DNA from: Blastomussa wellsi
Taxonomy: Eukaryota > Cnidaria > Anthozoa > Scleractinia > Plerogyridae
Length of the DNA stretch: 64,000 nt
Direction of reading: 5' to 3'
Assembly: GCA_947652115.1 (NCBI GenBank)
Contig: OX393564.1
Location: forward strand, 4,514,354 to 4,578,353
Shown here: positions 1 through 11,804 of the stretch, piece by piece
How positions within the stretch are numbered: the first letter of the stretch is position 1
How the letters are laid out: each line of letters begins with the position of its first letter
Translations under genes and position numbers: made by a program
The notes under the pieces: generated by a model
Seen by the model: the letters and a program-made list of their open reading frames with translations, nothing else
Databases searched by the model: none
Told to the model about the DNA's origin: nothing

Positions 1-640
1 GCGGTTCATAATTTCCCGCCGTTTTCGGTGAAACATCCCCAGGGGCCGTAACACGGTATAATTTGTATGATAAAAAATTGTCCTGTGCCTCTCCAGTGTT
101 GAGAGTGATTTTACATGCGGGGGCGAACTGTGTTCCTGGGCAGGATAGCTGAATAAAATGTTATTGATCAGGGAGTAACTAGTTGCTGCTGCTGTTGATG
201 ATGATATTGTGACTGTCTGATTATTATAATTTGTGAGGATCAGTGTCTGGTGTTGGATTTAATGGGAAATAACTATCATTTGGCACGAGTAATTTATATG
301 AAAACTACTATCATTGGTAGTCAGTCGAGACACTGCCTATCAGAATTGTAACTGTTTTAAATTTATGCTTGATTTTTGTTATTGATATTAATAAATGGTG
401 CAATTTAACTTCAACCATTGATGGCTATCACTTTTGGTCTTAAGTTCATTATGTTGTAGGCATAATTTAGTATTTTGTGTCTATAGGCTAGAATAAAACA
501 TTAAATTTTGGTCATGCTCTAAGTAAAATTTTATTCTCAGTCAACCAAAACCCAATATAGTCGTTAAATGGGCTGGTTTAAAATCATATTACCGGTAGTC
601 CACGTGAGATTAGCCTGCAATGTTGCTGGTGAAATTTTAG
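1..640. other. No gene recognised
   Basis: AT-rich DNA with no coding exon, RNA gene or repeat that could be supported on either strand. Confidence 0.5.
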
Positions 641-644
641 TTGC

Positions 645-765
645 CAAAGATTGCCTCAGGTGGCCTTAAGTCGCCTCAAGTCGCCCTAAATCGCCTAAAG
701 TCGCCATGTTTTTCCGGCCAATTTTGCTTAAGTCGCCTTAAATCGCCTAAAATCGCTCAAATTTT
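645..765. repeat. Degenerate short tandem repeat (AAGTCGCCT-like)
   Basis: At least seven imperfect copies of a 10-14 bp unit built on (A)AGTCGCCT(TA)A in about 120 bp. Confidence 0.6.
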
Positions 766-896
766 GTGAGATATACGGTGGACAATCTTATGTGTGTTCG
801 TGCGATACAAACTTACCGTCCTCTGGGCATCTCTTCAACCAGGAGTATAAGATGGGTAGAGCGATTAGAGGTAAAGTATGGGATCAATTTTACTAT

Positions 897-1150
897 GGGT
901 AGTGTCGACCGACATATCGACCGATATGTCGACCGACATGTCGGTCGATGGTCGGTCGATATGTCGGTCGATAGTCGACCGCTAGTCGACCGCCAGTAGG
1001 TCGATAGTAGACCGATATGGCGGTCGATAGTCGGCCGACTGTCGACCGATATATGTCGACCGATAGTCGGTCGATATATCGGTAGACAGTCGGTCGATAT
1101 TTGACCGACAATTCACTGATACTTTGCCGACACTCGGTCGACATTTGGCC
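897..1150 (+). repeat. TCGGTCGA/TCGACCGA satellite array, left arm of large inverted repeat
   Basis: Dense run of near-palindromic octamers (GTCGACCGACAT, TATCGGTCGAT). It begins with ATGGGTAGTGTCGACC. The reverse complement of the same order of units, with the same starting block, is found at 5335-5592. Confidence 0.75.
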
Positions 1151-1684
1151 GATGTTTCACCGATACTTCACTGTCATTTCATTCCCTAGTTCAACATCAA
1201 AATGTTTGATCACCAAACAATGTTTATGTTTGGTCGTCAAAAATTTCCCGTTAGGCAAGGGCTATAAGTCCGACTCTTTATTTTTAGTTGTTTGTTCATC
1301 ACTTTTGAATCCCGTGGGAGTTTAGACGGCGGTGAACAGCTTTGGCTATAGATTTGAACCTGGAAAGGGGTTTGCGTTTAGAACTGTTCAAGTGTTCAAC
1401 CGTTCAAGCACGGCATTTACTTGCCGATCCTTTAGAGTGTGGCCATTGTAATAGAGGAATGGTATGATAATCACGTGGATGGCTACCTTAGCTTTGGTGA
1501 GTCGGGTTTCTTTAGGCTAACTCTCTATAATCTTTCGAGTATCGACGACAAGGGAGGAAAAGGAGAGAGAGCCTGGATACGAGGTTGATGGTCACGCAGC
1601 ATTTCATGTTTTACCCGTGATTTTTAACCGCGCGAAGCGAGCGCGGGTCATGTTCGACCCTTTATGTCGTGTGTCGGTGACTAG

Positions 1685-3010
1685 ATTCATACCCCACGCG
1701 GCCAAAACTTAAAATCTGGATTGGACAATGGACTCTGGACGCTGGACTTTAAGAATTTTTTTTAAAATAATTATTTTACCATAAAGAATACTTAAAGAGA
1801 AGTAGTGCCTCAAGTTACCAAAACTACAACTGTTAAAAAATATTATGATAAGCGCCTTCAAAAATGCTTCAACTTACCTATCCAGTACGAGGCAGATCAC
1901 GCGGATCACGCGGTATGTGGATCAAGTAGCGTTTAGGGTTTATTTAATTGTTGACCTACTGAATATTCTGCGACTCTTCTAGTATTTATTTAATATAAAA
2001 ATATATCCGGTTATTTAAACCGAGTACGGTAAGGCAGGTCACTGGTTGCGTTACACATGTGGAATGTCTTGACGTCAGCGAAATTGATACATATAATCAC
2101 GCTACTTTTAACCGTTTCGCTTGAGAGTAGGAATAGTCTATTAAACTCTGATTCCCCGTGTATTCTTGTATTTTTGGTGAAAGGATTTTCCCTTGTCTTG
2201 CAATCGAAATGAGTTCAGAAACGCAAGTACATGAAACGTGCCTTGACATGTTTACATTACTTCACTGATCGGGAAATTCCCATCATACTGAAGCGGGATA
2301 AACTACAGATTGCGTGGCAAAAGCAAAAACAGATTTATTAATTCCTTCGCTAGTGGTGGAAAGTAACGTTACTTTAAGGGTTATAATTCCATTTTTCATT
2401 TTCTTGGAAATTTTATTTTTAGTTTGATTTATTTAGTTTGATTTATTTTTAGTATTTGCGTTCTTTCATGAAGTTACATGTGCAAGGCCGGAGGTTTCAG
2501 ATTTAGACCATTACGTCATCAGATATTACGTCATCAGCTGTCACGATTGCAAGTGATGGTGCAATCAGTCGAATACATGTTTGTACTTGTGGTCGCTGTT
2601 GTCAGTTGGTGCAGATAGTGGTGTTTGGTGTTACGCATTTTAATTAATTTAATTACGGTGACTGGCTCCATATCCCACGCGGCCAAAACGTAAAATCTGG
2701 AATGGACTCTAGAACATGGACTCTGCACTACAGACTCTCATTTTTTTTTGGTGCGGGGAGAGGGGGAGAGTGGGGGTGTCGGTGACTAGATCCATACCCC
2801 ACGCAGCCAAAAACTTAGAACCTGGACTGGACTCTGGACTCAGAACTTCATATATATGTATATATATTTTGGGGGGGCAGAGATGGCGGTGGTGGTGGGG
2901 GAGGGGGCTGGCAGGAGGGTTGGGGGGGTGGCTAGACCCATACCCTGCGCGGGGTGGGGCGTGGGGGAAGGGGGGGGGTCGGTGACTATAGCTAGACCCA
3001 CACCCTGTGC
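1685..3010. repeat. Scattered degenerate repeat (CATACCCCACGCGGCC)
   Basis: About five copies of a block reading GACTAGATCCATACCCCACGC followed by GGCCAAAACTTAGA and TGGACTCTGGAC, at about 1680, 2665, 2780, 2930 and 2985. They are separated by G-rich runs. No coding content. Confidence 0.55.
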
Positions 3011-3042
3011 GGCCTAAACTGGAGTGTACTTCTGGTCCTTGG

Positions 3043-3314
3043 ACTTATTATCACAAAGCTAATACAATCTTTACTCCCCCAGCCTTTAAAAAAATTCATT
3101 AAAAATCAAAAATCGTTTCTCACAAAAAAAAATCGTTTCTCACAAATCTAATATAATCTTTACTCCCCCAGCCTTTAAAAAATTCATTAAAAGTCATTAA
3201 CCCTTATTATCACAAAGCTAAAATAATTTTTACTCCTCCAGCCTTAAAAAAATTCATTAAAAATCATTAACCCTTATTACCACAAAGCTAATATAATTTT
3301 TACTCCCCCAGCCT
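3043..3314. repeat. Tandem repeat, about 70 bp unit, four copies
   Basis: Each unit holds CACAAAGCTAATATAATCTT, then TACTCCCCCAGCCT, then an A-rich TTCATTAAAAATCATTAA segment. Copies differ by small changes. Confidence 0.7.
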
Positions 3315-3517
3315 GGTAAGACAACTGAAACATATAAAAACAACAAAAATGAAGTCAAGAAGCTGAGGCTCTGTCGAAATCCTACAGTTACATATTTATG
3401 ATCTACTGTTTGTTATAATAACCCACTACATTTTGAAATAACCTATTGCTTTCAACAGAACGTCAAAGAAAATAATCCTAGTTAACAAACTTTTCGCCAG
3501 AGCCTCGCGAAAAATGA

Positions 3518-4983
3518 TTAGGAGTAAAATTCGTCTTTTGGATAGAAAGGAAGGAGCTGCTTTTCCTCCTTCAATTCATTCAAGCGAGTTTTGAATTCTT
3601 TCAAAGCAGCCCTGCAACGACATTCAATAATCTTGGCGGATATTTTCCCTGTCTTCTCGCGCTCAGTCCCCACAATTCTTTCATATCTCCTGGGGTCCAC
3701 GATCTTGAGCTCACACAGGCCAATGTAATCTCTTAACGTGTTTCGTGCGATGCCAAAGCGTCGCATAGCTTCTGTCAAGGAACAGCGATGTTTCTGTAAA
3801 ATTCGGAGGACGCCTTTATATCTTTTATGAAAACCTTCCAGATTAGATCCTGATATCGGTAATTCTGAAAGAAAATGGAGTAGTTTAAGTTCAGTCATCG
3901 GTGAATGTAACCTTTTTTGTTTCTGAAATAATTTGCAAATGTTTGAAATGTTATATGGTAATTCTCTGACCCCACAATGGGTTTTGACTACGACATTTTA
4001 TAAGGAAAATATCAATTCCCAGGGTTAAGGTCATGTTTGGTCAACATGTCTTAGGGGTAAAATCAGGGATTGCTATCTCGCTTACGGTTTCCAGGAGAAA
4101 AATCTCACGTTTCTAGCTCTCAGGCTATCTTTTTAGGTTGCTTGCGAATAAATATCAATAAAGAAACCACTGTCATTCTGTTTTGGTTGTCTAAAGCGAT
4201 AAGAAAGGAAATCAAGATACCTACAGCTAAAAACTGGTTTCTTTAAGGGTCCAAAAACATAGAGCCACGCCCAGTAGCCCAGATTGGTCCACTTGAGGAG
4301 GGTAAATTTAAAATGACCGACGAGCAACCCCGTCATTTGTATTAGAGAGTCCTCCCCCTGGGCATGCAAATTCGAGATTCGCATGGAGTTTTGCGCGCGA
4401 AATTGTCAATAGGATGCCGGTTCCAAACTAGGATTATGACACATTTTGCTGTCCTTCGCCAGTTCCCATAAAAAACTCTTTCTAGCATATCTCGCGTTGT
4501 TTTTAAGATTTTGTAATTTTTGTCTAACTAAAGAGCCCCAATTTTTTTTTGGGAAAATTATGACCATATTTTGTTGACAGTAACCTTAATAGCAAGTCAA
4601 ATACCCGAGGGAAAGTGTCATTGGATTCGACTTGTATATAAATCAGCTATGTTCAAGTTATTGTTCAGTCATGCACACGAACTAACCTTTAGTCTTTTTC
4701 TGAGCAAGCTCAGCTCCCTCTTCATCGTCTTCATCGTCTTCATCGTCTTTTGTTTCCTTTCCCCAATTACCGTCCTCCATAGAATCGTCCTCCCCCATGT
4801 CAGTATCAGACTTTTGGCCATCGTCAGTGTCCACTTCAGTTGCAGCTGATTTTTGTTTACTCTTGCCCTTGCTAACCGACTCTACAAAAAAATATTGCAT
4901 TTTCAGTTGCCTGTACGATATTATGATCGAATGAAATTATGAAATTATCGATTAAAAATACCTGATACGCTTAACGTTGCCAT
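3518..4983 (-). CDS. Small acidic HTH protein, CCDC106-like (3 exons)
   Basis: Three exons: 4962-4983, 4687-4881 and 3518-3864. All introns are GT-AG and both are phase 1, giving 187 residues. The start is the ATG at 4983 in a 22-nt first exon (reads MATLSVS), which joins in phase to exon 2. Exon 2 is low-complexity, with Lys/Ser then a long Asp/Glu run (DDEDDEDDEEG). Exon 3 carries a probable helix-turn-helix (SLTEAMRRFGIARNTLRDYI) near residues 100-120, then a basic C-terminal helix. The HTH resembles domains seen in CCDC106-like and transposase-derived DNA-binding proteins of cnidarians. That family assignment is from memory, so it is tentative. A nuclear DNA-binding role is inference. The exon phases and the acidic-to-HTH order support a real gene rather than chance ORFs. 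It lies inside a large inverted repeat (arms at about 897-1150 and 5335-5592). Confidence 0.6.
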
Positions 4984-5334
4984 GTTTTCAACGCATGTTT
5001 TTGTATTCGAAAAAGTATATCGAACTTTGGGTCGGATCCATATAAGCGATAAGCGCTTAGTGAGAATTTCACTTTTTTGGGGGCGCGTCACTCAATCAGC
5101 GAAATAAAGCCGGCATTATTACAAAATTTGAGTCACAAAACCATTTCATAGTGAATACGCTTCGGCAGAAGCAGTTCAAAGACCACAGTAAAACTTTACG
5201 TACTTCTCAGCTATTAGCTAATTTTGCAGATCTCATGTTAAAAAACGCTTCATTCTCAGCCGCTGAACAATTCTCAGTAAACTCCATACAGGACTTTACG
5301 TCGGACAAAAAAAAAAAAAAGCGATACCGATAGA

Positions 5335-5592
5335 CTACTGACACTCGGCCGATAGACCACTGACACTTCACCGATATTCCACCGACACTTGGCCGATATT
5401 TCACCGAGACACGACATTCCCTCTGTCGGTCGAGAGTCGGTCGTCATGTTGACCACCACGCAATTTTTTGTCGGCCGACTGTCGGCCGACTATCGACCGC
5501 CATATCGGTCTACTATCGACCTACTATCGACCTACCATCGACCGACATGTCGGTCGACATATCGGTCGATATGTCGGTCGACACTACCCATG
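5335..5592 (-). repeat. TCGGTCGA satellite array, right arm of large inverted repeat
   Basis: Read on the minus strand it starts ATGGGTAGTGTCGACC and follows the array at 897-1150 for over 100 bp with few differences, then diverges. The HTH gene lies between the two arms. Confidence 0.75.
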
Positions 5593-5892
5593 TTAAAGCT
5601 ACGGATAGAACACGCAAATTTATGCTTAAAAATAAGTTGTTTTAATATTCAATGGTTTGCATTACATTTCTTCCGTTCTTGAAACCAATCGCATGCAGCT
5701 TTTACATCTCGCGAAACATCTGTGAAACCACGGTGGCATGCACGTTTTGTTAGGCGATATAAGCATAACGAATGTTCAATATGGAACGTTGCGTGAGAGA
5801 GGAAAAGAGTGTCGTGTCGAAAGCAAATCGATAAAAATAGATAGAAGAGAGAAGAAACACGAGTACAATGTTATACTGGCAGGTCGGCGATC

Positions 5893-5898
5893 TTTATT
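5893..5898 (-). terminator. Poly(A) signal of CE-A
   Basis: AATAAA on the minus strand, 15 bp after the stop codon. This would make a very short 3' UTR. Confidence 0.5.
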
Positions 5899-5912
5899 CA
5901 GTTTGAATCTGC

Positions 5913-6374
5913 TTACAACTCATCCTTGGATACCTTCTCTTCGTCAGTTTTCCTTTTATAAGCTTTCTCCAATTCTAATACTTTAGGAACAATGTCATTC
6001 CAAAATGCTGCTCTCCTCGCTCGGTATCTTTCCTTCACCCTCGGTCTGACGTCGAGGACGAGATATTGCTGCTCCTGTTCTGTAAACTTTGGCCACGTGA
6101 CTGGTGCCGGACCAGAGTCCAGGAGATTTGGAGACCTGAGAGACCGGAATGTAATAGAATGACTAAAATGGGTTATGAAACTTGGCCAGCTGAATTGATC
6201 TCTTATATCCCAGCATTACTGGCATAATTTATGTATCTCGTCCCACTAGCAGCTGCCAGTATGAACTGTTACTGGGAGGAAGAGAAATCAATGCTAGGCA
6301 AGCTTTGTGGGCACCCAAGATACGATCAATGTTAAAAAGTTAGCTTCCAGTTCAGTCCAATTAGACCCAGCTTG

Positions 6375-6405
<31 letters not shown>

Positions 6406-9400
6406 AAATTGTTTACATGAGTATTTCAGTATTATATTTTACGCGGAGCGTGTCGAAACGAAAAAAATCCCTTGAGAAACTTGCTAAAGATAATTTAAAC
6501 ACTTCCAGCAACGTAACTTAAACCAACACAATACGATTGCGCTTCACCATACAATTTCCATAATTTCGATGTCATCGAAAATGGCGGAGGCTGACTAGGG
6601 CAATTTAACAGCATACTATGTAGTTGTTTTCTCCAGTTCCAACTTGCTATAAAAAATTGATTATAAAAATATAAACACATACCAAAACGTATACCACATT
6701 TTCCCGGTCATCAGGTTTCCTTATTATTCATAAATGTCACATTTATTATGTAACCATGATGTTACATTAGCGTGTCTTGCCTAAGAACACTTGAAGGGGA
6801 CGTAATCAGTGGGCATGTTTGAACCCGGAATGATCGGTCTGGAGTCCGCAGCCGTAGCCACTGTGTCTTCCTATATTTTCTACATAGGCAGTTATCATTG
6901 TCAATCACCAACACGAATCGTGTTCTTACCCGTATTTGGCAAAGTCCGTCCATAGTTTCATTATATAAAGACTCAGCCCCTTTTCTATCTCTGAGTACTT
7001 CGGTACCATCATATTTACGAATGGGCCATGTATCTTCTTGAAAGGTGCACCAAACACAAATGGGACCTCCATGGAGTGCACCACGCCCAACCAGTCAGGC
7101 ACAACTGTATGCACCGGTCTGTAGTCGAACAGATAAAGATAAGGTGGTCGACCTGCCTGTTCAAATTCAAAGACAAATTGACTAGTATTACCGGTTGATA
7201 TCTTGGATGACTAGCTACCAGTGAACTACTGGATAATGAAACAATGGATAATAATAATAATAATAATAATAATAGTTAATCTTTATTGAGGATGCCAACA
7301 TCACAAAAAGAGTGGTTTACAGAAGGGTCCTCTAAAGGTAACTACATATAAATATAATTACGTAAAAATGTAAAAATAAATACAATCAAAAAAAAAATAT
7401 GACTATTAAACTACATTATTTTAAAAATTAACATGCAAAAAAAAAAGAACTAATTAATTAATTAATTAATGGATATCAGTGTCGCAATAGTGCAACTGTC
7501 TATAAACAAGTTGTTACTTTACTCTAAAACACCCTTGGCACCGGAAGAGTTGTTTATTTTATGCATGGGATGTCAGAAAAGTAGTGTTCATATATGGCTG
7601 AGACGAAACCTACTGTCCGGGGTGTCCATTGACGGGAAGAAGCCATTAAGGATAGGCCCGTAGCAAGGGAAGGGGCCGGGGCTCCCTGCCAACATTAACA
7701 AAATCTTAAGCGTTTATTCGGCACTAAAGCAAACCAGAAAGAAAAGCTGCTCGAAATTTTTGTCCCCCCAAACCCCCCCCCCCCCCCCCCACCAGGTTCT
7801 TAGGGCTTGCTACGGTCCTGAACGGAGGTTTAACTTTAAGAGGTAAATCGTTAGAATTGATCCAAACAAATAGTCTGCACACATATCATTGAGGAGACCG
7901 ATATGAAAAGGAACTACATACGCTGTTTTTGTGTCAGCTTTATACTTACCTTTGCTATAGCTTTAGCTTCGAGTAAGGCTGGTGCAACAAAATCTGCATC
8001 ACCAGCACAGTCCATCATCGACTGGCGAACGGCGATTTTGTTCTTAGGGTCTGTGTGGTTGGTGTACTCCAGAAAAATCAATTCTTCGAGAATCTTGCTT
8101 TTCTCTCTAGCATAAATCAATCCGCCACCCTTTACAAAAGATTCGAACTTGTTCGGTTCCATTCCATCCTTGACAAGCTCAGGAGGCATCATCATTGCAA
8201 ACATAGAACCTTCGTTGGAGTCAAAACCAATAATAACATCAACATCAGGATGGAATTGACCTTTTCGAAACATGATTTCTGGCAGATCTGGTAAAAAGTT
8301 ACCATCGACTGTTGGTGCTACTATATCGTCTGTCCCTTTGTAGTTAGGATGCACTATCCCTCCTTGAGCTATGAGAATGTCCTTTGCAGTCTTGCCACGG
8401 ACACACTCTATATAATCTGGTCCGAAAGTACAGTTTATTAGTTTGGCAAACAGTTGTAATTGCTCTGGGTTAGAAACCTTTCCACAGAAAAGAGGCGAAG
8501 AAGACGCACCGCCCTGTACAATGGCTCTCTGGAACAAACCTTTGGACAATGGTGAGATTAAATGAAGAGAAACGCTCAATCCTCCAGCACTTGAACCAAA
8601 TATGGTCACTCTGTTGGGATCGCCGCCAAACCTTGCAATGTTAACTTGAACCCACTTCAATGCTAGTACCTGCAATGACAGAAGCATGCGAACCAGTAAA
8701 GGTAGGAAATGGCCTCTGGGTTGTTTAATGAAACTACCATGCCCTGGTTGTTCAACTGGAAAGTGATTTATACATCTTTTGATTAACTGGGCACATATGT
8801 TCAAAGTACTCGCTGAGGATACAATGATCCTGTTACAAATTAGTCAGTGACTTTCTCTTGGACAGGGTGGATGAGAAGAGATCATAGATTAGTTATACTA
8901 GAAACCAAAATCACCCTTTCTTTTATCTCTAGAATGTAAGATTGGTCATGTCTCCTGCATATATAGTACCTGATCCAACATCCCATAATTTCCTTTATAG
9001 TCAGTGCCAGGAATGTTAAAGAAGCCAAGTACTCCAAGACGATAGTTGATTGACACAACGATGATGTCATTGAAGGTCGCTAACACTCCACCAGGATAAA
9101 ATGAAGGAGTGCCCAACCGAAATCCCCCTCCATGAATCCAAACCATCACCGCCATCTTGTCGTTTGGTTTAAAGGTTGCTGGTACAAACACATTGAGGAA
9201 AAGGCAATCCTCACTGATCTTCCCTAAACAAGAAAGCGAAAGAAATGGGAGATTTCTTTTCATGTCATATCGTATCATGTCACATACCATGCTCTACAAA
9301 TATGCATGGTAAGCGTACGCGCCAAGGAGAACAGCTGGGAAGCTGAGATGTAGACATAACACTGACCCCCAGTCCATGGACTACCCCGATGGACTACCCA

Positions 9401-10624
9401 AATGGACTACTCTACCCCTAAAAACTCTAGTAGGGTAGTCCATTTTCATGGACTATGAAATTTTTTAAGAGTTTTCAGGGGTTAGGGTAGTCCATTTGGG
9501 TAGTCCATTTGGGTAGCCCATCGGGGTAGTCCATGGACTGGGGTCAGTGTTATGTCTACATCCCTTCAAAAACCACTTATTCCACCCGTGCATTTTGGAT
9601 ATGAGATAATTATAGCCAACTCGGCACTTCACGCCTCGTTGGCAATCTACCATCTCATATCCGGTCCTACGCGCGCTTGTGCGATAATTATTAAATATAA
9701 TGTAATGTGATATGTAATAATTTGCATAGTTGTCTCGAATTCTCCCAAACACCCTCGTGTTTAGATGAGGCTGTGTAAACACGGAAAATGTCCAGTATTG
9801 CTTAAATATAATGCAATGCAATGTGACATAATCTTATGTGTCGGCCCTAAAAATAGAAATAAACCACCTTTCATCGAGGGCTAAACCTAAGGTAAATGTA
9901 TCGTATTGTAGTTATAAAAAAACAGCAAGGTTCAGGTCATTATCTGTCACTATTGTCATAAAATCACCAACAATTGCCTAAGATTGCGTGACCTAGCACC
10001 TTTGGTAGCAATATTGAGAACATTATTACTTTTGGTTTTAATGCTTGTGTTATTATCTGCTGTAAGAATAATTTTTATTTTGTATTGTCTAAACATTTGA
10101 CTAATCCAGTTCTGAAGGTAAGCAGGTTTCAGCGATGCATTTCATCGGTTAGGTTAATTGTTGTGCTGTGAATAATCGCAGTCCCCAGAGCCCAGTAATC
10201 TGAATTTGAACTTCCAACTGACCAGGCTAACTACCTCATGGTTATGCCATCGAAGCAGCCTTTTGACTTGGCGATACTTTCTAAGAAAGTTACCTGTCTG
10301 ATTCGTAGCAACACCAGAGAGAGGTATTGACTCAACTTGAACGCACGAGGCTCCGTACTCTGTGACTTGTTTTGTTCCAGACCAAGGTTTGACGGGCTTT
10401 GGAGCTGCAAACCTCAATTCACCGACCGGTGGTTCTGCGTACGGGATACCAAGATACTCATGCACTATTTTGCCGTGTAGAAGAGTCTCAGTCTTGCCAA
10501 AAACCCTTCCATACTCCGTCTCTACGATTGGTGAACGTTGCTGCTGCTCTTCGAGTTCAGCTTGAGTGAACCTCGATAACAACTGGACAGCACAGCACAG
10601 AACACCAAATGGAACCCACTCCAT
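5913..10624 (-). CDS. Carboxylesterase type B, ER-retained (CE-A)
   Basis: Five exons: 10294-10624, 8970-9223, 7950-8669, 6930-7156 and 5913-6135. Intron phases are 1-0-0-2 and the product is 584 residues, typical for the family. The first exon encodes a signal peptide ending near the Ala of TQAELEE. The alpha/beta-hydrolase core shows [25 protein letters not shown], the oxyanion loop WIHGGGF, the nucleophile elbow GSSAG (Ser about 222), the acid Glu in DSNEGSMF and the catalytic His in GVVHSMEVPF. The protein ends in SKDEL, an ER-lumen retrieval signal. Expected activity is hydrolysis of carboxyl esters in the ER lumen, as for vertebrate CES enzymes, which end in HxEL. The residue before the catalytic Ser is Ser instead of the usual Glu. 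Intron 1 holds a palindrome; intron 4 holds a MITE. Confidence 0.88.
6377..6601 (-). mobile_element. MITE (AGGGCCCTAGTCAGCC ends), copy 1
   Basis: About 225 bp in CE-A intron 4. The ends AGGGCCCTAGTCAGCC and GGCTGACTAGGGC are inverted. The interior is the reverse complement of the copies at 23479 and 26027 (blocks CGTGTCGAAACGAAA, CCATAATTTCGATG). Confidence 0.75.
7240..7275. repeat. (AAT)n microsatellite
   Basis: About ten AAT triplets in CE-A intron 3, before an A-rich tract. Confidence 0.7.
9347..9562. mobile_element. Long palindromic foldback in CE-A intron 1
   Basis: The left arm starts GATGTAGACATAACACTGAC and the right arm ends with its reverse complement. The arms are about 85 bp, nearly perfect, around a loop of about 45 bp. 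Inside the arms the block GGGTAGTCCAT is repeated. Confidence 0.85.
9576..9697. mobile_element. Foldback MITE, degraded copy (TATTCCAC...GATAATTATT)
   Basis: Shares the palindromic centre (TAGCCAAC, CACCTCATATCC-like blocks) with the better copy at 39618-39733. It is less symmetric here. Confidence 0.6.
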
Positions 10625-11787
10625 GTGGAATAAATGTTTGCTGTAGTTCAGTGCTGTTCTGTTTCACTCTTTGCACAACGATGACACATAGAGACACAGC
10701 ATAATACTAGCTAATACCAAAAGTGCATTTATATTCATACATAAGATGTACGTCACGCAACACTTGTTGGCAGGTGACGTAATTCTCCAAATGCATGCGC
10801 ATATTGTGAAATCTGTTTGAAAGCATTTAAATCTACACAATGACTGAACCGCAGATTACAAATCAGACAGTGCAATAGGAGGACTGGACTGGTCTAGATT
10901 AGGAAAACGAGGACTGGACATATAAGGACTTGTACGAAAAAAGCGACAGAGAAAATGGGGACTAAAAAACCAGGGCTACTTATAGAAATAATTAAGAGTT
11001 GCTAAGGATCGATAAGGAAGTCGATCTCTATTAATTAAAATGTTGTGTTTGAAAATGCTTACGAATTGAATATAAAAATTTAAGTTGTCTTCTGAATTTT
11101 GATGCAGCAATCACAAGAAAAAAAATCGCTAATACAATATATAACTTGGGAATATATACGGCGGGTTGCATACGTAGAAAATATAGAATCGTTTCAGAAA
11201 GCCTTTCGAAAGTATGTCCAGCCCATCACCAAAGCAATGTCAAGGGTTTTCCACGAAGCAGATAAGGGAACACACGCGTCATGTCAGTTCCTCGCTGTCG
11301 ATTCAGAATGTTCATGATATCATAACGATTTTCTGCTCACAATATTAACCTGAGCGTTATTCAAAAGCAGGCAAGGCTCCTAAGTAGTCATTTCTAAAAT
11401 TTTCCGATATATAAAGGAAAATCCTCTAACTCTAAACAGGTGGTGGCAGAGAAAGCATATTTTTATAATTATATAATTTCTATAATTCTTGGCATGCAAC
11501 CCTAAATGAGACCTTGACAGCGAAAGATCTCGGCGTTTATGACCGGAACATTATAAGCTAGATCAAACATTATCCGAAATTTACACCCCTGAGCGAGACG
11601 ACGATTTTAGTCCTCCCCAGGACAGGCATGTTTTCAGTTGCAAAAGACGTTTTGAGTACTTGGGAGCAGATTTAGCTAACAACTGACAAAAAATCGCTTT
11701 TTCAAAAAATCCCCAGGAGTCAATGGGTTAAAATGAATTTACAAATGTAACAAGATTGAAATAAATGCCACTGCAAGAATGACAAGC

Positions 11788-11793
11788 TTTATT
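11788..11793 (-). terminator. Poly(A) signal of CE-B
   Basis: AATAAA on the minus strand about 12 bp after the stop, in the same place as in CE-A. Confidence 0.5.
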
Positions 11794-11804
11794 TTCATAT
11801 TTGT

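Noticed and set aside
766..1144. ORFs rich in VDR, RYV and RPT repeats on both strands
   Set aside because: Satellite DNA read through; the same repeats give mirror ORFs at 5207-5682.
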